Shown here in pieces: positions 12,435 to 21,747 of a DNA stretch of 64,000 nucleotides. The stretch covers positions 35,030-99,029 of the forward strand of contig NZ_BOOU01000004.1 in the NCBI RefSeq assembly GCF_016863395.1, read 5' to 3'. Below the pieces are notes generated by a model, which saw nothing but the letters and a program-made list of their open reading frames with translations, was not told the DNA's origin and did no database searches. A program made the position numbers and the translations under genes. The stretch is from Sphaerisporangium rufum. Its GTDB lineage: Bacteria > Actinomycetota > Actinomycetes > Streptosporangiales > Streptosporangiaceae. Numbering within the stretch: the stretch's first letter is position 1; each line of letters starts with the position of its first letter.

Positions 12435-13835
12435 ATGTCAGACGGTCACGGCTCCGCACCCGGCACGCCACCGGGCTGGGCGGAGAACCAGCCCCCGCCG
12501 TACCAGGGTGCCGGCGGGACGCCGTGGACCTCCCCCAGCGACCCGGGGGCGGACCCCGGCCGGCCTCCGGCGGACGCCGCGCCACGCGACGCCGCGCCAC
12601 GCGACGCGGCGCCACGCGACGCGGCGGCCCCTCCGGCGCCGCACGCCCCGCCGCCGCGTCAGGCGCCCGGCCCCGGCGGCCCGTATCCCCCGCCCGGCGG
12701 CGGCCCGCAGGGCCCAGGGTCCTACGGCCCGCCGGGCCCGGGCGGCCCGTACGGCCCGCCGCCGTACGGCGGTCCCGGCCCCTACGGGTTCCGGCCGCCG
12801 CCGCAGGCGCCGCGGCCGGGCATCATCCCGCTGCGGCCGCTCGCCCTGGGCGACATCCTCGACGGCACCATCAAGCTGATCCGCTCCAATCCCAAGGCGA
12901 CGCTCGGCCTGTCGGTGATCGCGGCCACCGCCGGCACGCTGCCGCTCGCCATCGGCCAGGCGGTCTATTACCGCTCGCTCGGCGGCCTGCTGACCGACCC
13001 GGCCGGGCCCGCCGGCACGGCCGAGGTGCCCACCGGCGGCCTGGTCGCCCAGCTGGGCGGCGCCGGCCTGTCGTTCCTCATCCAGTTCTTCGTGGTGACC
13101 GTGCTGACCGGCGTGCTCACCCGCATCCTGGGCCGCGCCGTCTTCGGCGGGCGCATCACGGTCGGCGAGGCGTGGCGGCTCACCCGCGGGCGGGTCCCCA
13201 CCCTGTTCGGCCTGGCCCTGCTGGCCGGGCTGATCGGCCTGGCGCCGCTGGCGGTGATCGCCGCCCTGGTCTGGGCGCTCGTCGCGGCGGGCGCCGGCAC
13301 CGGGGTCGTGGTCGCGGTCGCCCTACTGCTCGGCCTCGCCTACCTCGCCTACGCGCTGTTCGTCACCACCCGGCTGGCGCTGGCCGCCCCAGCGGTCGTG
13401 CTGGAAGGGCTCGGCGTCACCGCGGCGATGCGCCGCTCGTGGCGGCTGGTGGGCGGCGGCTTCTGGCGGGTGCTCGGCATCCTGGTGCTGACCCAGCTGC
13501 TGACCTCCACGCTGGGCGCCATCCTTTCGGTGCCGGTCACCATCGTGAGCATGGTGGTGGTGTTCACCGGGGGCGGCTCGGTCGCCGCCACGGTCATCAC
13601 CGCCGTGCTGTTCGCCGTCGGCGGCATCCTCAGCGCCATGATCACCTATCCGGTCGCCGCCGGGGTCAACGGCCTGCTCTACACCGACCGGCGGATGCGG
13701 GCCGAGGCGTTCGACCTGGTGCTGCAGACCGCCGCCGCCGACCAGCAGCGCCTCGGCTGGGTGCCCGCCGACGCCGACCACCTGTGGCACCCGTCGCACG
13801 CCGCCCGCGGCGGCGTCCCCACCGGGGCGCCGTGA
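12435..13835 (+). CDS. Polytopic membrane protein with GPDPase-type membrane domain
   Basis: A 466-residue protein. Residues 1-125 are a disordered Pro/Gly-rich cytoplasmic stretch containing three tandem AAPRD units (15-bp DNA repeats near 12577-12625). After LRPLALGDILDGTIKLIRSNPKATLG come about six membrane helices, ending in DRRMRAEAFDLVLQ. This arrangement matches actinobacterial proteins annotated with the glycerophosphodiester phosphodiesterase membrane domain; no catalytic part is present. Its stop overlaps the next gene by 4 bases, making it the first gene of the DUF4129-DUF4350-MoxR-DUF58 operon. The biochemical role is unknown. Confidence 0.85.
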   Translation: MSDGHGSAPGTPPGWAENQPPPYQGAGGTPWTSPSDPGADPGRPPADAAPRDAAPRDAAPRDAAAPPAPHAPPPRQAPGPGGPYPPPGGGPQGPGSYGPPGPGGPYGPPPYGGPGPYGFRPPPQAPRPGIIPLRPLALGDILDGTIKLIRSNPKATLGLSVIAATAGTLPLAIGQAVYYRSLGGLLTDPAGPAGTAEVPTGGLVAQLGGAGLSFLIQFFVVTVLTGVLTRILGRAVFGGRITVGEAWRLTRGRVPTLFGLALLAGLIGLAPLAVIAALVWALVAAGAGTGVVVAVALLLGLAYLAYALFVTTRLALAAPAVVLEGLGVTAAMRRSWRLVGGGFWRVLGILVLTQLLTSTLGAILSVPVTIVSMVVVFTGGGSVAATVITAVLFAVGGILSAMITYPVAAGVNGLLYTDRRMRAEAFDLVLQTAAADQQRLGWVPADADHLWHPSHAARGGVPTGAP

Positions 13836-14488
13836 CCGCCGGCGCGTGGGCCACGGCCCTGCTCCTGGACGACGTCGAGCGCGGCGAGGGGCGGCGCCGG
13901 GCGGTCGAAGAGCTGCTCCGGCCCGAGTACCAGCGGGAGTCGCTGCCCGAGCGCGCACTGCGCACCGTGCAGGACTTCATCAACGGCCTGCTCGACCAGG
14001 TGGGCGGCGGGGTGCCGGGCGGCGTCCTGGCCCTGGCCCTGGTGATCATCATCCTGGCCGTGCTGATCGCGCTGGTCGCCTGGTACGCCCGCCGGGCCAC
14101 CGGCGCCCGCCGGGCCCGCGGCACCGGCGGCCTGTTCGGCACCGGGCAGCGGACCGCCGCCGAGCACCGGCGGGCCGCCGAGGAGGCGGCCGCGCACGCC
14201 CGCTGGGCCGAGGCCGTCCGCGAGCGGCTGCGCGCCATCGCCCGCGACCTGGAGCATCGGGCCATCGTGGCGCCGCAGCCGGGCCGCACCGCCGACGAGC
14301 TGGCCCGCGCGGCCGGCCGGGAGCTGCCGGACCTGGCCGCCCGGCTGTCCGCCGCGGCCCGGCTGTTCGACGACGTGACCTACGGCCAGGCGCCCGGCAC
14401 CGAGGAGGACTACCGGTTCATGTCCGAGCTGGACGAGGCGCTGGGCGCGGCACGCCCCGCCGCCGTGGCCGCCGGGGGCGCCGGATGA
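13832..14488 (+). CDS. DUF4129 domain membrane protein
   Basis: A 218-residue protein starting at a GTG that overlaps the previous stop (GTGA). The N-terminal part contains PEYQRESLPERALRTVQDFI. One membrane helix (GGVLALALVIIILAVLIALVAWY) follows. The C-terminal cytoplasmic helix bundle shows the DUF4129 signature PGRTADELARAAG...LSAAARLFDDVTYG. Proteins of this type are encoded next to MoxR ATPases and DUF58 proteins across bacteria, probably as part of a MoxR-dependent maturation system. Its stop again overlaps the next ORF (ATGA). Confidence 0.9.
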   Translation: MTAGAWATALLLDDVERGEGRRRAVEELLRPEYQRESLPERALRTVQDFINGLLDQVGGGVPGGVLALALVIIILAVLIALVAWYARRATGARRARGTGGLFGTGQRTAAEHRRAAEEAAAHARWAEAVRERLRAIARDLEHRAIVAPQPGRTADELARAAGRELPDLAARLSAAARLFDDVTYGQAPGTEEDYRFMSELDEALGAARPAAVAAGGAG

Positions 14489-14706
14489 CCGCGGCGAGCC
14501 CGACGCTTCCGGCGGATCCGATGGCAGGCATGAGCCCGATGCGCGCGCCGAACTCGACGCCCCCGGCTCTCGCGGTGGGTCCGATGACGGCCATGAGCCA
14601 GGCGGGCGCGCTGAAGACGACTCCGGTGATGCCGGTGAGTCCGATGGCAGGCATGAGCCCGGTGGGTGCGCCGCCACGCCGGGCTCGGGGGCGAGCCCGC
14701 CGATGA
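14485..14706 (+). CDS. Possible 73-residue Met/Pro-rich peptide between DUF4129 and DUF4350
   Basis: The frame starts at an ATG overlapping the DUF4129 stop and ends in a TGA overlapping the DUF4350 ATG, so coupled translation could pass straight through. The peptide begins MTAASPTLPADPMAGMSPM, repeats P-M-A-G-M-S-P near its end, and finishes with a basic PPRRARGRARR tail. A 21-base block (14518 region) recurs at about 14639, so the segment is internally repetitive. It is not a known family, and in relatives DUF4129 and DUF4350 usually abut. It may be a real small gene, or an expansion insert that happens to keep the frame. Confidence 0.4.
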   Translation: MTAASPTLPADPMAGMSPMRAPNSTPPALAVGPMTAMSQAGALKTTPVMPVSPMAGMSPVGAPPRRARGRARR

Positions 14707-15895
14707 CGCTGACCGCGACCCCGCCGCCCGCCGGCGCCGGCACCACCGCGCCGGGCACCTCGACGTCGCCCACCGCCGCCACGCTGTGGCGGCGCGGCCG
14801 GGGCGTGCTGGCCGCCGCCCTGCTGGTGCTGGTGGTCGCGGCGCTGACCGTGCTGGCCACCGGCACCAACGCCCCCGGCGCCCCGCTGGATCCGCGCGAC
14901 GCGACGCCGGACGGCGGCCGCGCGCTGGCCGAGATCCTGGGCGACCGGGGCGTGCGGGTGGAGCGGGTGTCCGGCATCGAGGAGATCATGCGACTGGACG
15001 GGCCGGACACCCAGATCCTGCTGACCGACACCTCCCATCTGTCCACCTCGGACGTCACCCGGCTGGTCCAGGGCCGGTCCGATCTGCTCATCGCCGGCCC
15101 GGTCGCCGCGCTGTCCCGGCTCGCCCCCGAGGCCCGGCCGAAGGCGCAGGCGGTGGCGCGCTCCCGCGAACCCGGCTGCGCGCTGCCCGCCGCGGTCCGC
15201 GCCGGCAGCGTCTACCTCGGCGGCATCGCCTTCACCACGCCGCGCGGCGCCGTCGGCTGCTACCCGAGCGACGACGGCCCGACTCTGGTCCGCACGACCG
15301 GCGCGCGGACCGTGACGGTGACCGGGGACAACGGCTTCATGAGCAACCGGCGGCTCGCCGAGGACGGCAACGCGGCGCTGGCGATCAACCTGGCCGGTGC
15401 CAAGCCCGTGCTGGCCTGGGTGGTCGAGCCGGACCGGGAGCAGGGCGGGACGGGCACGCCGGGGTCCGGCCGGGCCACCCTGGGCGAGCTCATCCCGGCG
15501 CAGGTACCGTGGGCCGTGGTCCAGCTCGGCGTGGCGCTGCTGCTGGCCGCGCTGTGGCGGGGACGCCGGCTCGGCCCGGTGGTGGCCGAGCGGCTCCCGG
15601 TGGCCGTGCGCGCCGCCGAGACCGTGGAGGGCCGCGGGCGCCTCTACCGGGCCCGCCGGGCCCGCGACCGGGCCGCGGCGACGCTGCGGGCGGCCACCGC
15701 CGCCCGGATCGCCCCCCGGCTCGGCCTGGCCGGGGACGCCGGCCCAGATTCGATCATCGCCGCCACCGCCCTGCGTACCGGGCAGGACCCGCGCTGGGTG
15801 CATTCTGTGATGTACGGCCCCACACCGGCCGATGACGCCGGGCTCGTCGCCCTGGCCGGCCACCTCGACACCTTGGAAAGGCAGGTACGAGAGCC

Positions 15896-15899
<4 letters not shown>
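14703..15899 (+). CDS. DUF4350 domain membrane protein
   Basis: A 398-residue protein with an N-terminal membrane anchor (VLAAALLVLVVAALTVLATG). An extracytoplasmic DUF4350 domain (DARDATPDGGRALAEILGDRGVRVERV-like start; TDTSHLSTSDVTRLVQG) follows. A second helix (WAVVQLGVALLLAALW) leads to a cytoplasmic tail with RRLGPVVAERLPVAVRAAETVEGRGRLYRARR. The family always accompanies MoxR/DUF58 operons, and its activity is not known. It overlaps the upstream small ORF (ATGA) and the downstream moxR (GTGA), which argues for strict co-translation. Confidence 0.9.
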
Positions 15900-17295
<1,396 letters not shown>

Positions 17296-17296
<1 letters not shown>

Positions 17297-18645
17297 TGGC
17301 GCTGACCGGCCGGGCGGCCCTGATCGCCATGATCGGCGCGGTGGCCGTGCTGCTCGCCCCGCGCCCGGCGTACGCGGTGCTCGGCCTGCTGCTGGTCCTC
17401 GCCGCGCTGGTCGCGCTGGACCTGCTGCTGGCCGGGCCGGTCCGCCCGCTGCGCTTCCGGCGCGGCGGCGAGCGGCGGATGCGGCTCGGCGAGACCGCCG
17501 AGATCGAGCTGATCGTGGAGAACCCGGGCCGCCGCCGCGTCCGGGGCGTGCTGCGCGACGCCTGGCCCCCGTCGGCCGGCGCCGCGCCGCGCCGGCTGCC
17601 GCTGGACGTGCCGGCCGGCGAGCGGCGGCGGCTGATCGTGCGGCTCACCCCGACCCGGCGCGGCGACCGGGAGGCGGTGGCGGTCACCGTGCGGTCCCTC
17701 GGGCCGCTCGGCGTCGCCGCCCGCCAGGGTTCGCACCGGGTGCCGTGGTCGGTGCGGGTGCTCCCGCCGTTCCTCAGCCGCAAACACCTGCCGGCCAGGC
17801 TGTCCCGGCTGCGCGAGCTGGAGGGCCGGCACCCGGCGCTGATCCGCGGGCAGGGCACCGAGTTCGACTCGCTGCGCGAGTACGTGCCCGGCGACGACGT
17901 CCGCTCCATCGACTGGCGCGCCACCGCCCGCCGCTCCGACGTCATGGTCCGCACCTGGCGCCCCGAGCGCGACCGCCGGGTCCTCATCGTCCTGGACACC
18001 GGCCGCACCTCCGCCGGCCGCGTCGGCACCGCTCCCCTGCTCCAGCCACCCGGCACCCCCGGCCCGCCCCGGGACGCGGCGGGCTGGCCGCGGCTGGACT
18101 GGTCCATGGACGCCGCGCTGCTGCTCGCCGCGCTGGCCACCCGGGCCGGCGACCGCGTCGACTTCCTGGCCCACGACCGGACGGTCCGCGCCTGGACGTC
18201 CGGCAACTCCCGCACCGAGACGCTGACCGCCCTGGTGAACGCGATGGCCCCGCTGGACGCCGAGCTGGTCGAGTCCGACGCCGAGAGCATGGTCGCCGCC
18301 GTACTCTCCCGGGCCCGGCACCGGTGCCTGGTCGTGCTGCTCACCGACCTGAACCCCGCCGCCATGGACGAGGGCCTGCTGCCGGTGCTCCCCCAGCTCG
18401 CCACCCGCCACCTGGTGCTGGTCGCCGCGGTCGCCGACCCCCGGGTCGCCGCGATGGCCGCCGGCCGCGGCTCGGCGGAGTCGGTCTACGACGCGGCCGC
18501 CGCCGAGCACCTGCGCGCCGAACGCGCCCGCCTCACCGCCCGGCTGCGCCGGCACGGCTGCGAGGTGGTGGACGCCCTCCCCGACGACCTCGCCCCCTCC
18601 CTCGCCGACGCCTACCTGACCCTCAAATCCACCGGCCGCCTCTGA
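17296..18645 (+). CDS. DUF58 domain protein, MoxR partner
   Basis: A 449-residue protein with two N-terminal membrane helices (residues 5-45). A beta-rich middle is followed by the DUF58 hallmark GTEFDSLREYVPGDDVRSIDW near residues 187-207. A VWA-like C-terminal domain (VLIVLDTGRTS..., CLVVLLTDLNP) completes it. The gene starts one base inside the moxR stop (TGATG). DUF58 proteins are thought to be the client or partner of the neighbouring MoxR ATPase in envelope functions. The last about 185 bases are duplicated, in decayed form, at 21491-21670. Confidence 0.93.
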
Positions 18646-19047
18646 CCCCGGCGCGCACGCTCAGTCATTAGGGTGGCGGCTATGTATGGCCGAAACTTTT
18701 TTTGATAGCAGGGTCATTGATTCTTCTCTTCGTGACAGTTGCGTCGTTAGAAGCCGGTGACAGCGCTGGAGGACGATTAGCGGCTCTGGCTTTGGCCGGA
18801 GTCGGATGTGCAGTGCGATAGCGATGGCGATTGGCACGCGCGAGCCGATTCCGCACATCCCGCCAGGCGAAGAGCACCAAAAAGCTGGAGACATCGCACC
18901 TTGCGCCGTCGTGGCGGGTTGGCGCCGTTCAGCGGCCTATATGGCCACGCATCCAACTCCGTCATCCAGGGCCACGCAGCTCATGTGACAGGCGCCGATC
19001 TGTGCGCCACGGGCAGGCCGAAAAGCCTTGCGATTCCCCTGATCGGC
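18646..19047. other. AT-richer stretch with no recognisable gene
   Basis: Directly after DUF58 the base composition changes: a run of seven T, ATTGATTCTTCTCTTCG and similar patches are very unlike the surrounding sequence. Short open frames on both strands have no homology I recognise and no sensible ribosome-binding sites. It reads as decayed foreign DNA at the left edge of the accessory region. Confidence 0.5.
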
Positions 19048-19254
19048 CTAGTCACGGCGAAACGGACCACGCTCTATCGCTCCGATGAAAGATGACCATT
19101 CGGTTGACGGAACGACAAGAGGCGGGAATTCAGGACTCTTGCTGTCACGCACCGCCACCTTGCCGGGGTGGTTGTTGGCCATCTCCAGACAGGTTCCCTG
19201 ATCGGTGCTGTACGAGCTCTTGCGCCAGCGGGCGTCGGATGAATCACGCGACAA
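19048..19254 (-). CDS. DUF397 domain protein
   Basis: A 68-residue protein with the full DUF397 pattern: WRKSSYSTDQGTCLEMA near the N-terminus, VAVRDSKSPEFPPLVV in the middle and STEWSSFIGAIERG near the end. DUF397 proteins are small partners of XRE-family (DUF5753) regulators in actinomycetes and are normally encoded just downstream of them. The only possible start is TTG at 19254, because an in-frame stop lies three codons upstream. It overlaps the end of a decayed XRE frame. It may be poorly expressed, or an orphan left after its partner decayed. Confidence 0.8.
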   Translation of the reverse strand: MSRDSSDARWRKSSYSTDQGTCLEMANNHPGKVAVRDSKSPEFPPLVVPSTEWSSFIGAIERGPFRRD

Positions 19255-19325
19255 GCCGGTTCACCGCTTCCTCGATCATACGCAGCGACTACTTGAACGT
19301 TAGCGCCTCCATCGAAAGGCCGTCG
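19244..19325 (-). pseudogene. Remnant of the C-terminus of an XRE/DUF5753 regulator
   Basis: Immediately upstream of the DUF397 gene the reverse strand reads MEALTFK-stop-SLRMIEEAVNRLVA-stop. The spacing (a short hydrophobic A-L, five residues, then S-L-x-x-I-x-x-x) fits the last helix of DUF5753 XRE regulators. The final stop overlaps the DUF397 start by 11 bases, as in intact pairs. An internal TAG and the loss of everything upstream show that it is broken. The match is short, so this rests partly on context. Confidence 0.45.
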
Positions 19326-19559
19326 TCGTCTCGTCCGGGCGGGGTGAGGGACGGTGAGAGCATCGGGGAACCGGCGGCACGCTGGCAGGCCGGCCAGATG
19401 CGGCCGGGTTGGTGATCTTTGTGGTAGTTTCGGGGCCGCCGTGCAGTACTACGGGATCGAGGAGGTGAGACCGATCAACGCTGTGACAGGTCGGGGCTCC
19501 CTCCTTCGCATGGCCTAGGGAGCGCCCGCGCAAGGCATCCCGAAAGGCATGAAACCCTG
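19326..19559. other. Gap upstream of the broken hydrolase gene
   Basis: No gene is supportable. A 25-codon frame at 19440-19517 starts at a GTG (VQYYGIEEVRPINAV...) and contains GAGGAGG, but it has no known relative. It may be leader sequence or debris. Confidence 0.3.
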
Positions 19560-20310
19560 ATGCGCTTCACCTCCCAGACGTCGTCGGACGGCGTCACCGA
19601 GCAGTTTTTCACCCTCAATGAGATTCCCGGCGTGCTGTGGACGCCGGACGGCGGCCGGGGTCCCCGGCCGCTGATCCTGCTGGGGCACGGCGGCGGGCAG
19701 CACAAGACCGCTCCGGCCACCCTGTCTCACGCTCGCCGCTACGCCGCCGAGGGGTTCGCGGTCGTCGCGATCGACGCGCCCAACCATGGTGACCGTCCCA
19801 AGGACGCGGAGTTCGGCCGAATCGCGGCAGAGATGCGGGCGGGCATGGCGGCCGGCGGGAACCCGGGCGAGCTGGTCGCCGGCATGCACGCCCGGCTGGC
19901 CCCCCCAGGCGGTCGCCGACTGGCAGGCGGTGGTGACGGCGGTCCAGCGGCTGGACCAGGTCGGCGCCGGCCCGGTCGGCTACGCCGGCGTGTCGATGGG
20001 CTGCGGGCTCGGCATCCCGCTCATCGTGGCCGAGCCGCGGATCCAGGCCGCGGTGCTCGGACTGCTGGGCGTAGCCGGGCTGGCCGAAGACGCGGCGCGG
20101 ATCACCGTACCGGTGCGGTTCCTGGTCCAGTGGGACGACCGGCAGGTACCGCGGGACCAGAGCCTGGCGCTGTTCGACGCTCTCGGCTCGGCGGAGAAGA
20201 CCTTGCACGCCAACCCCGGCGGGCATGGCGAGGTGCCGTCGTTCGAGATCGACGACGCGCTGAGCTTCTTCACCCGGCATCTGAGCCGGCCCGCAGGTCG
20301 CCGCGCCTAG
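19560..20310 (+). pseudogene. Alpha/beta hydrolase (dienelactone-hydrolase type), frameshifted
   Basis: The first 113 codons give a clear hydrolase N-terminus (GVLWTPDGG...LILLGHGGGQHKT...GFAVVAIDAPNHGDR). After a seven-C run (19900-19906) the homology continues in another frame. There it reads AVADWQAVVTAVQRL..., nucleophile elbow GYAGVSMG, the acid-loop region VQWDDRQVP and the His region NPGGHGEVPSFE. Removing one C would restore LAPQAVADW and a single protein of about 250 residues with Ser, Asp and His all present. So either the gene was very recently inactivated or the base is a sequencing error. No neighbour hints at its substrate. Confidence 0.85.
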
Positions 20311-20327
20311 CGCCACCCGAGGCGTCC

Positions 20328-20358
20328 GCACCGGCCGGCAGCCGCTGCCGGCCGGTGC
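20328..20358. terminator. Bidirectional terminator hairpin between convergent genes
   Basis: A perfect 13-bp stem, GCACCGGCCGGCA (20328-20340) and its complement (20346-20358), has a 5-base loop. It sits between the stops of the plus-strand hydrolase and the minus-strand monooxygenase, the expected place for a shared terminator. Confidence 0.75.
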
Positions 20359-20391
20359 GTCCGGCTCAGCCGGCCCCGTGACCTTAGGAGG

Positions 20392-20676
20392 TCAGGCCGG
20401 GCCGGTGCTGGAGATGTGGTGGCGGGCCACCTCGGCGGAAGTGATCATGTCGGTCTGGTCGTCGTCCGGGCCGGAGCCGCGGAAGGCGTCCAGGTCGACC
20501 TCGGACTGCCACTGCTCGTAGACATTGACCCGGTCGGGGTCGAGCAGGTCGGCGCTGACCGCGAAGTCGACGCAGCCGGGGAAGGCCCGCGCCTTCTCCA
20601 CCACCTCGACGCAGGTCTTCAGGTAGCCGTCGCGGGTGCCGGGCGCGACCTTGATCCAGCCGGAGACGATGAGCAT
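20392..20676 (-). CDS. Antibiotic biosynthesis monooxygenase (ABM) domain protein
   Basis: A 94-residue ferredoxin-like ABM-fold protein: MLIVSGWIKVAPGTRDGYLKTC, then FPGCVDFAVSADLLDPDRVNVYEQW and a C-terminal TSAEVARHHISS. Members act as cofactor-free quinol monooxygenases or heme-degrading proteins; the conserved VYEQW and a late His are present. The ATG at 20676 has AAGGTG eight bases upstream. It is convergent with the broken hydrolase. The substrate cannot be inferred. Confidence 0.85.
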   Translation of the reverse strand: MLIVSGWIKVAPGTRDGYLKTCVEVVEKARAFPGCVDFAVSADLLDPDRVNVYEQWQSEVDLDAFRGSGPDDDQTDMITSAEVARHHISSTGPA

Positions 20677-20685
20677 GCAATCACC

Positions 20686-20802
20686 TTATGGCCCGGTACC
20701 GACACTCTGGACGGCCTCCCGGGACCCGACGGCTGGACGGACGGGTTCCACGAGCACGCCCAGCTCGGGACGGTCGTGATCGGTGGTCACCGCGTCCGCC
20801 AT
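20686..20802 (-). pseudogene. Fragment resembling XdhC
   Basis: The reverse strand encodes MADAVTTDHDRPELGVL, closely matching DVVVTDHDRAELGMML of the intact xdhC at 21947-22600. The DNA around 20757-20805 also aligns with 22188-22240. The frame stops after 38 codons and lacks the rest of the Rossmann domain. I read it as debris of a second xdhC copy; a functional short peptide is unlikely. Confidence 0.5.
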
Positions 20803-20910
20803 CGCCTTCGTTTTTCGATCTTGTGGTCCGTCAAAGCTTCACTCGCTGATAGCCGACGAAGCGAGAGCATCCTGGGGCGTCCGCATGCTCGGGCGGATAG
20901 GTTGGGCCGT

Positions 20911-21210
20911 ATGACAGCTCAGCCTGTGGAGCCCCTTCCGCCCCGCGATCCGGGGGAGGATCCGGCAGCGATCTTCGAGATGCTTCCACCGCCGTACCGT
21001 CCCGAGTTCCGAGCGGAGTACGACGAGGCTTTGGATGCCGCGCACGACCTGGCCCGCTTCAAGCAGGTGCAGATGCTGTTGCGCCAGTGGCGCCTGCGTG
21101 CGATCGCCTACGCCCGACCAGGCTATGCGGAAGCCGTTCAAGACGGACTCCAGAACCGTACGGAGATGTTCACTCGCTACTCCCCGCCGGAGTGGGAAGG
21201 CAGAGTGTGA
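20911..21210 (+). CDS. DUF6247 family protein, possible antitoxin
   Basis: A 99-residue acidic protein: PPRDPGEDPAAIFEMLPPPYRPEFRAEYD, then ALDAAHDLARFKQVQMLLRQWRLRAIAYARPGYAEAV. This matches the DUF6247 pattern of short actinobacterial proteins. The start is ATG at 20911. The stop overlaps the next gene's GTG (GTGTGA), so the two are co-translated. The order of a small helical acidic protein followed by a RelE-like protein is what a type II toxin-antitoxin pair looks like, but this is inference; the family has no tested function that I know of. Confidence 0.75.
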   Translation: MTAQPVEPLPPRDPGEDPAAIFEMLPPPYRPEFRAEYDEALDAAHDLARFKQVQMLLRQWRLRAIAYARPGYAEAVQDGLQNRTEMFTRYSPPEWEGRV

Positions 21211-21452
21211 CCTACAAGTTCGACGGCTTCCACGGGCGCGCCCTATACGAGCTGAACGGTCTCCCCGCGGAGGTTCGCGACGGCCCGCTGCTGGAGCTCC
21301 TGCGCGATCCGTGGGACGCGGTCGCGGAGCGACCCGGCCAGTCCACGGTGAGACACGCCTTCTTCGGAGATGACGGCCAAGGGATGATGACGTTCATCCT
21401 CGACGAGGAAATTCGGACCTTGCGCATCATCGACCTCCTCTGGGCCGGCTGA
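21207..21452 (+). CDS. Small RelE/ParE-like protein, possible toxin
   Basis: An 81-residue protein (VTYKFDGFHGRALYELNGLP..., LLRDPWDAVAER, HAFFGDDGQGMMTFILDEEIRTLRIIDLLWAG). A short helix followed by a beta-sheet ending in a T-F-x-x-D-E-x-x-R-x-x-x-I-x-x-x-x-W pattern resembles RelE-superfamily folds. The start GTG overlaps the DUF6247 stop by 4 bases. No catalytic residues can be assigned from sequence alone. Confidence 0.6.
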   Translation: MTYKFDGFHGRALYELNGLPAEVRDGPLLELLRDPWDAVAERPGQSTVRHAFFGDDGQGMMTFILDEEIRTLRIIDLLWAG

Positions 21453-21490
21453 CCCCTTTACGCAGCTGAGCGACTGCGGATCGAAACCCG

Positions 21491-21670
21491 CCGGCCACGC
21501 TTGGGCGAAGTCGGTCTTCGACGCGGCCATCGCCGGGCACCCGCACGCCGAACGCGCCCGCCTCACCGCCCGACCGCCCACCTGCGCCGGCACGGCCGCG
21601 AGGTGGTGGACGCCCTCCCCGACGACCTCGCCCCCGCCTACCTCACCCCAAATCCACCGGCCGCCTCTGA
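21491..21670 (+). pseudogene. Decayed second copy of the DUF58 3' end
   Basis: Bases 21491-21670 align with 18459-18645, the last 62 codons of the DUF58 gene. Long blocks are identical, for example GAACGCGCCCGCCTCACCGC, GAGGTGGTGGACGCCCTCC and AAATCCACCGGCCGCCTCTGA-like endings. An 8-base insertion and deletions of about 12 bases and 1 base destroy the frame, and there is no gene start. It marks a duplication boundary of the accessory region. Confidence 0.85.
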
Positions 21671-21747
21671 GCGTGCCCCCGCAGCCTCGGCGGACATCCG
21701 GGCGAGACGGACGGGCTGCACGAGCCCGAAACCGGGCCGGCCGCTGC

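Noticed and set aside
18646..19047. Short ORFs on both strands after DUF58
   Set aside because: None has a plausible ribosome-binding site or recognisable domain; the stretch looks like debris.
19440..19517. 25-codon leader-like ORF (VQYYGIEEVRPINAV...)
   Set aside because: No family match, no conserved neighbour that needs a leader peptide, and it sits in decayed DNA.
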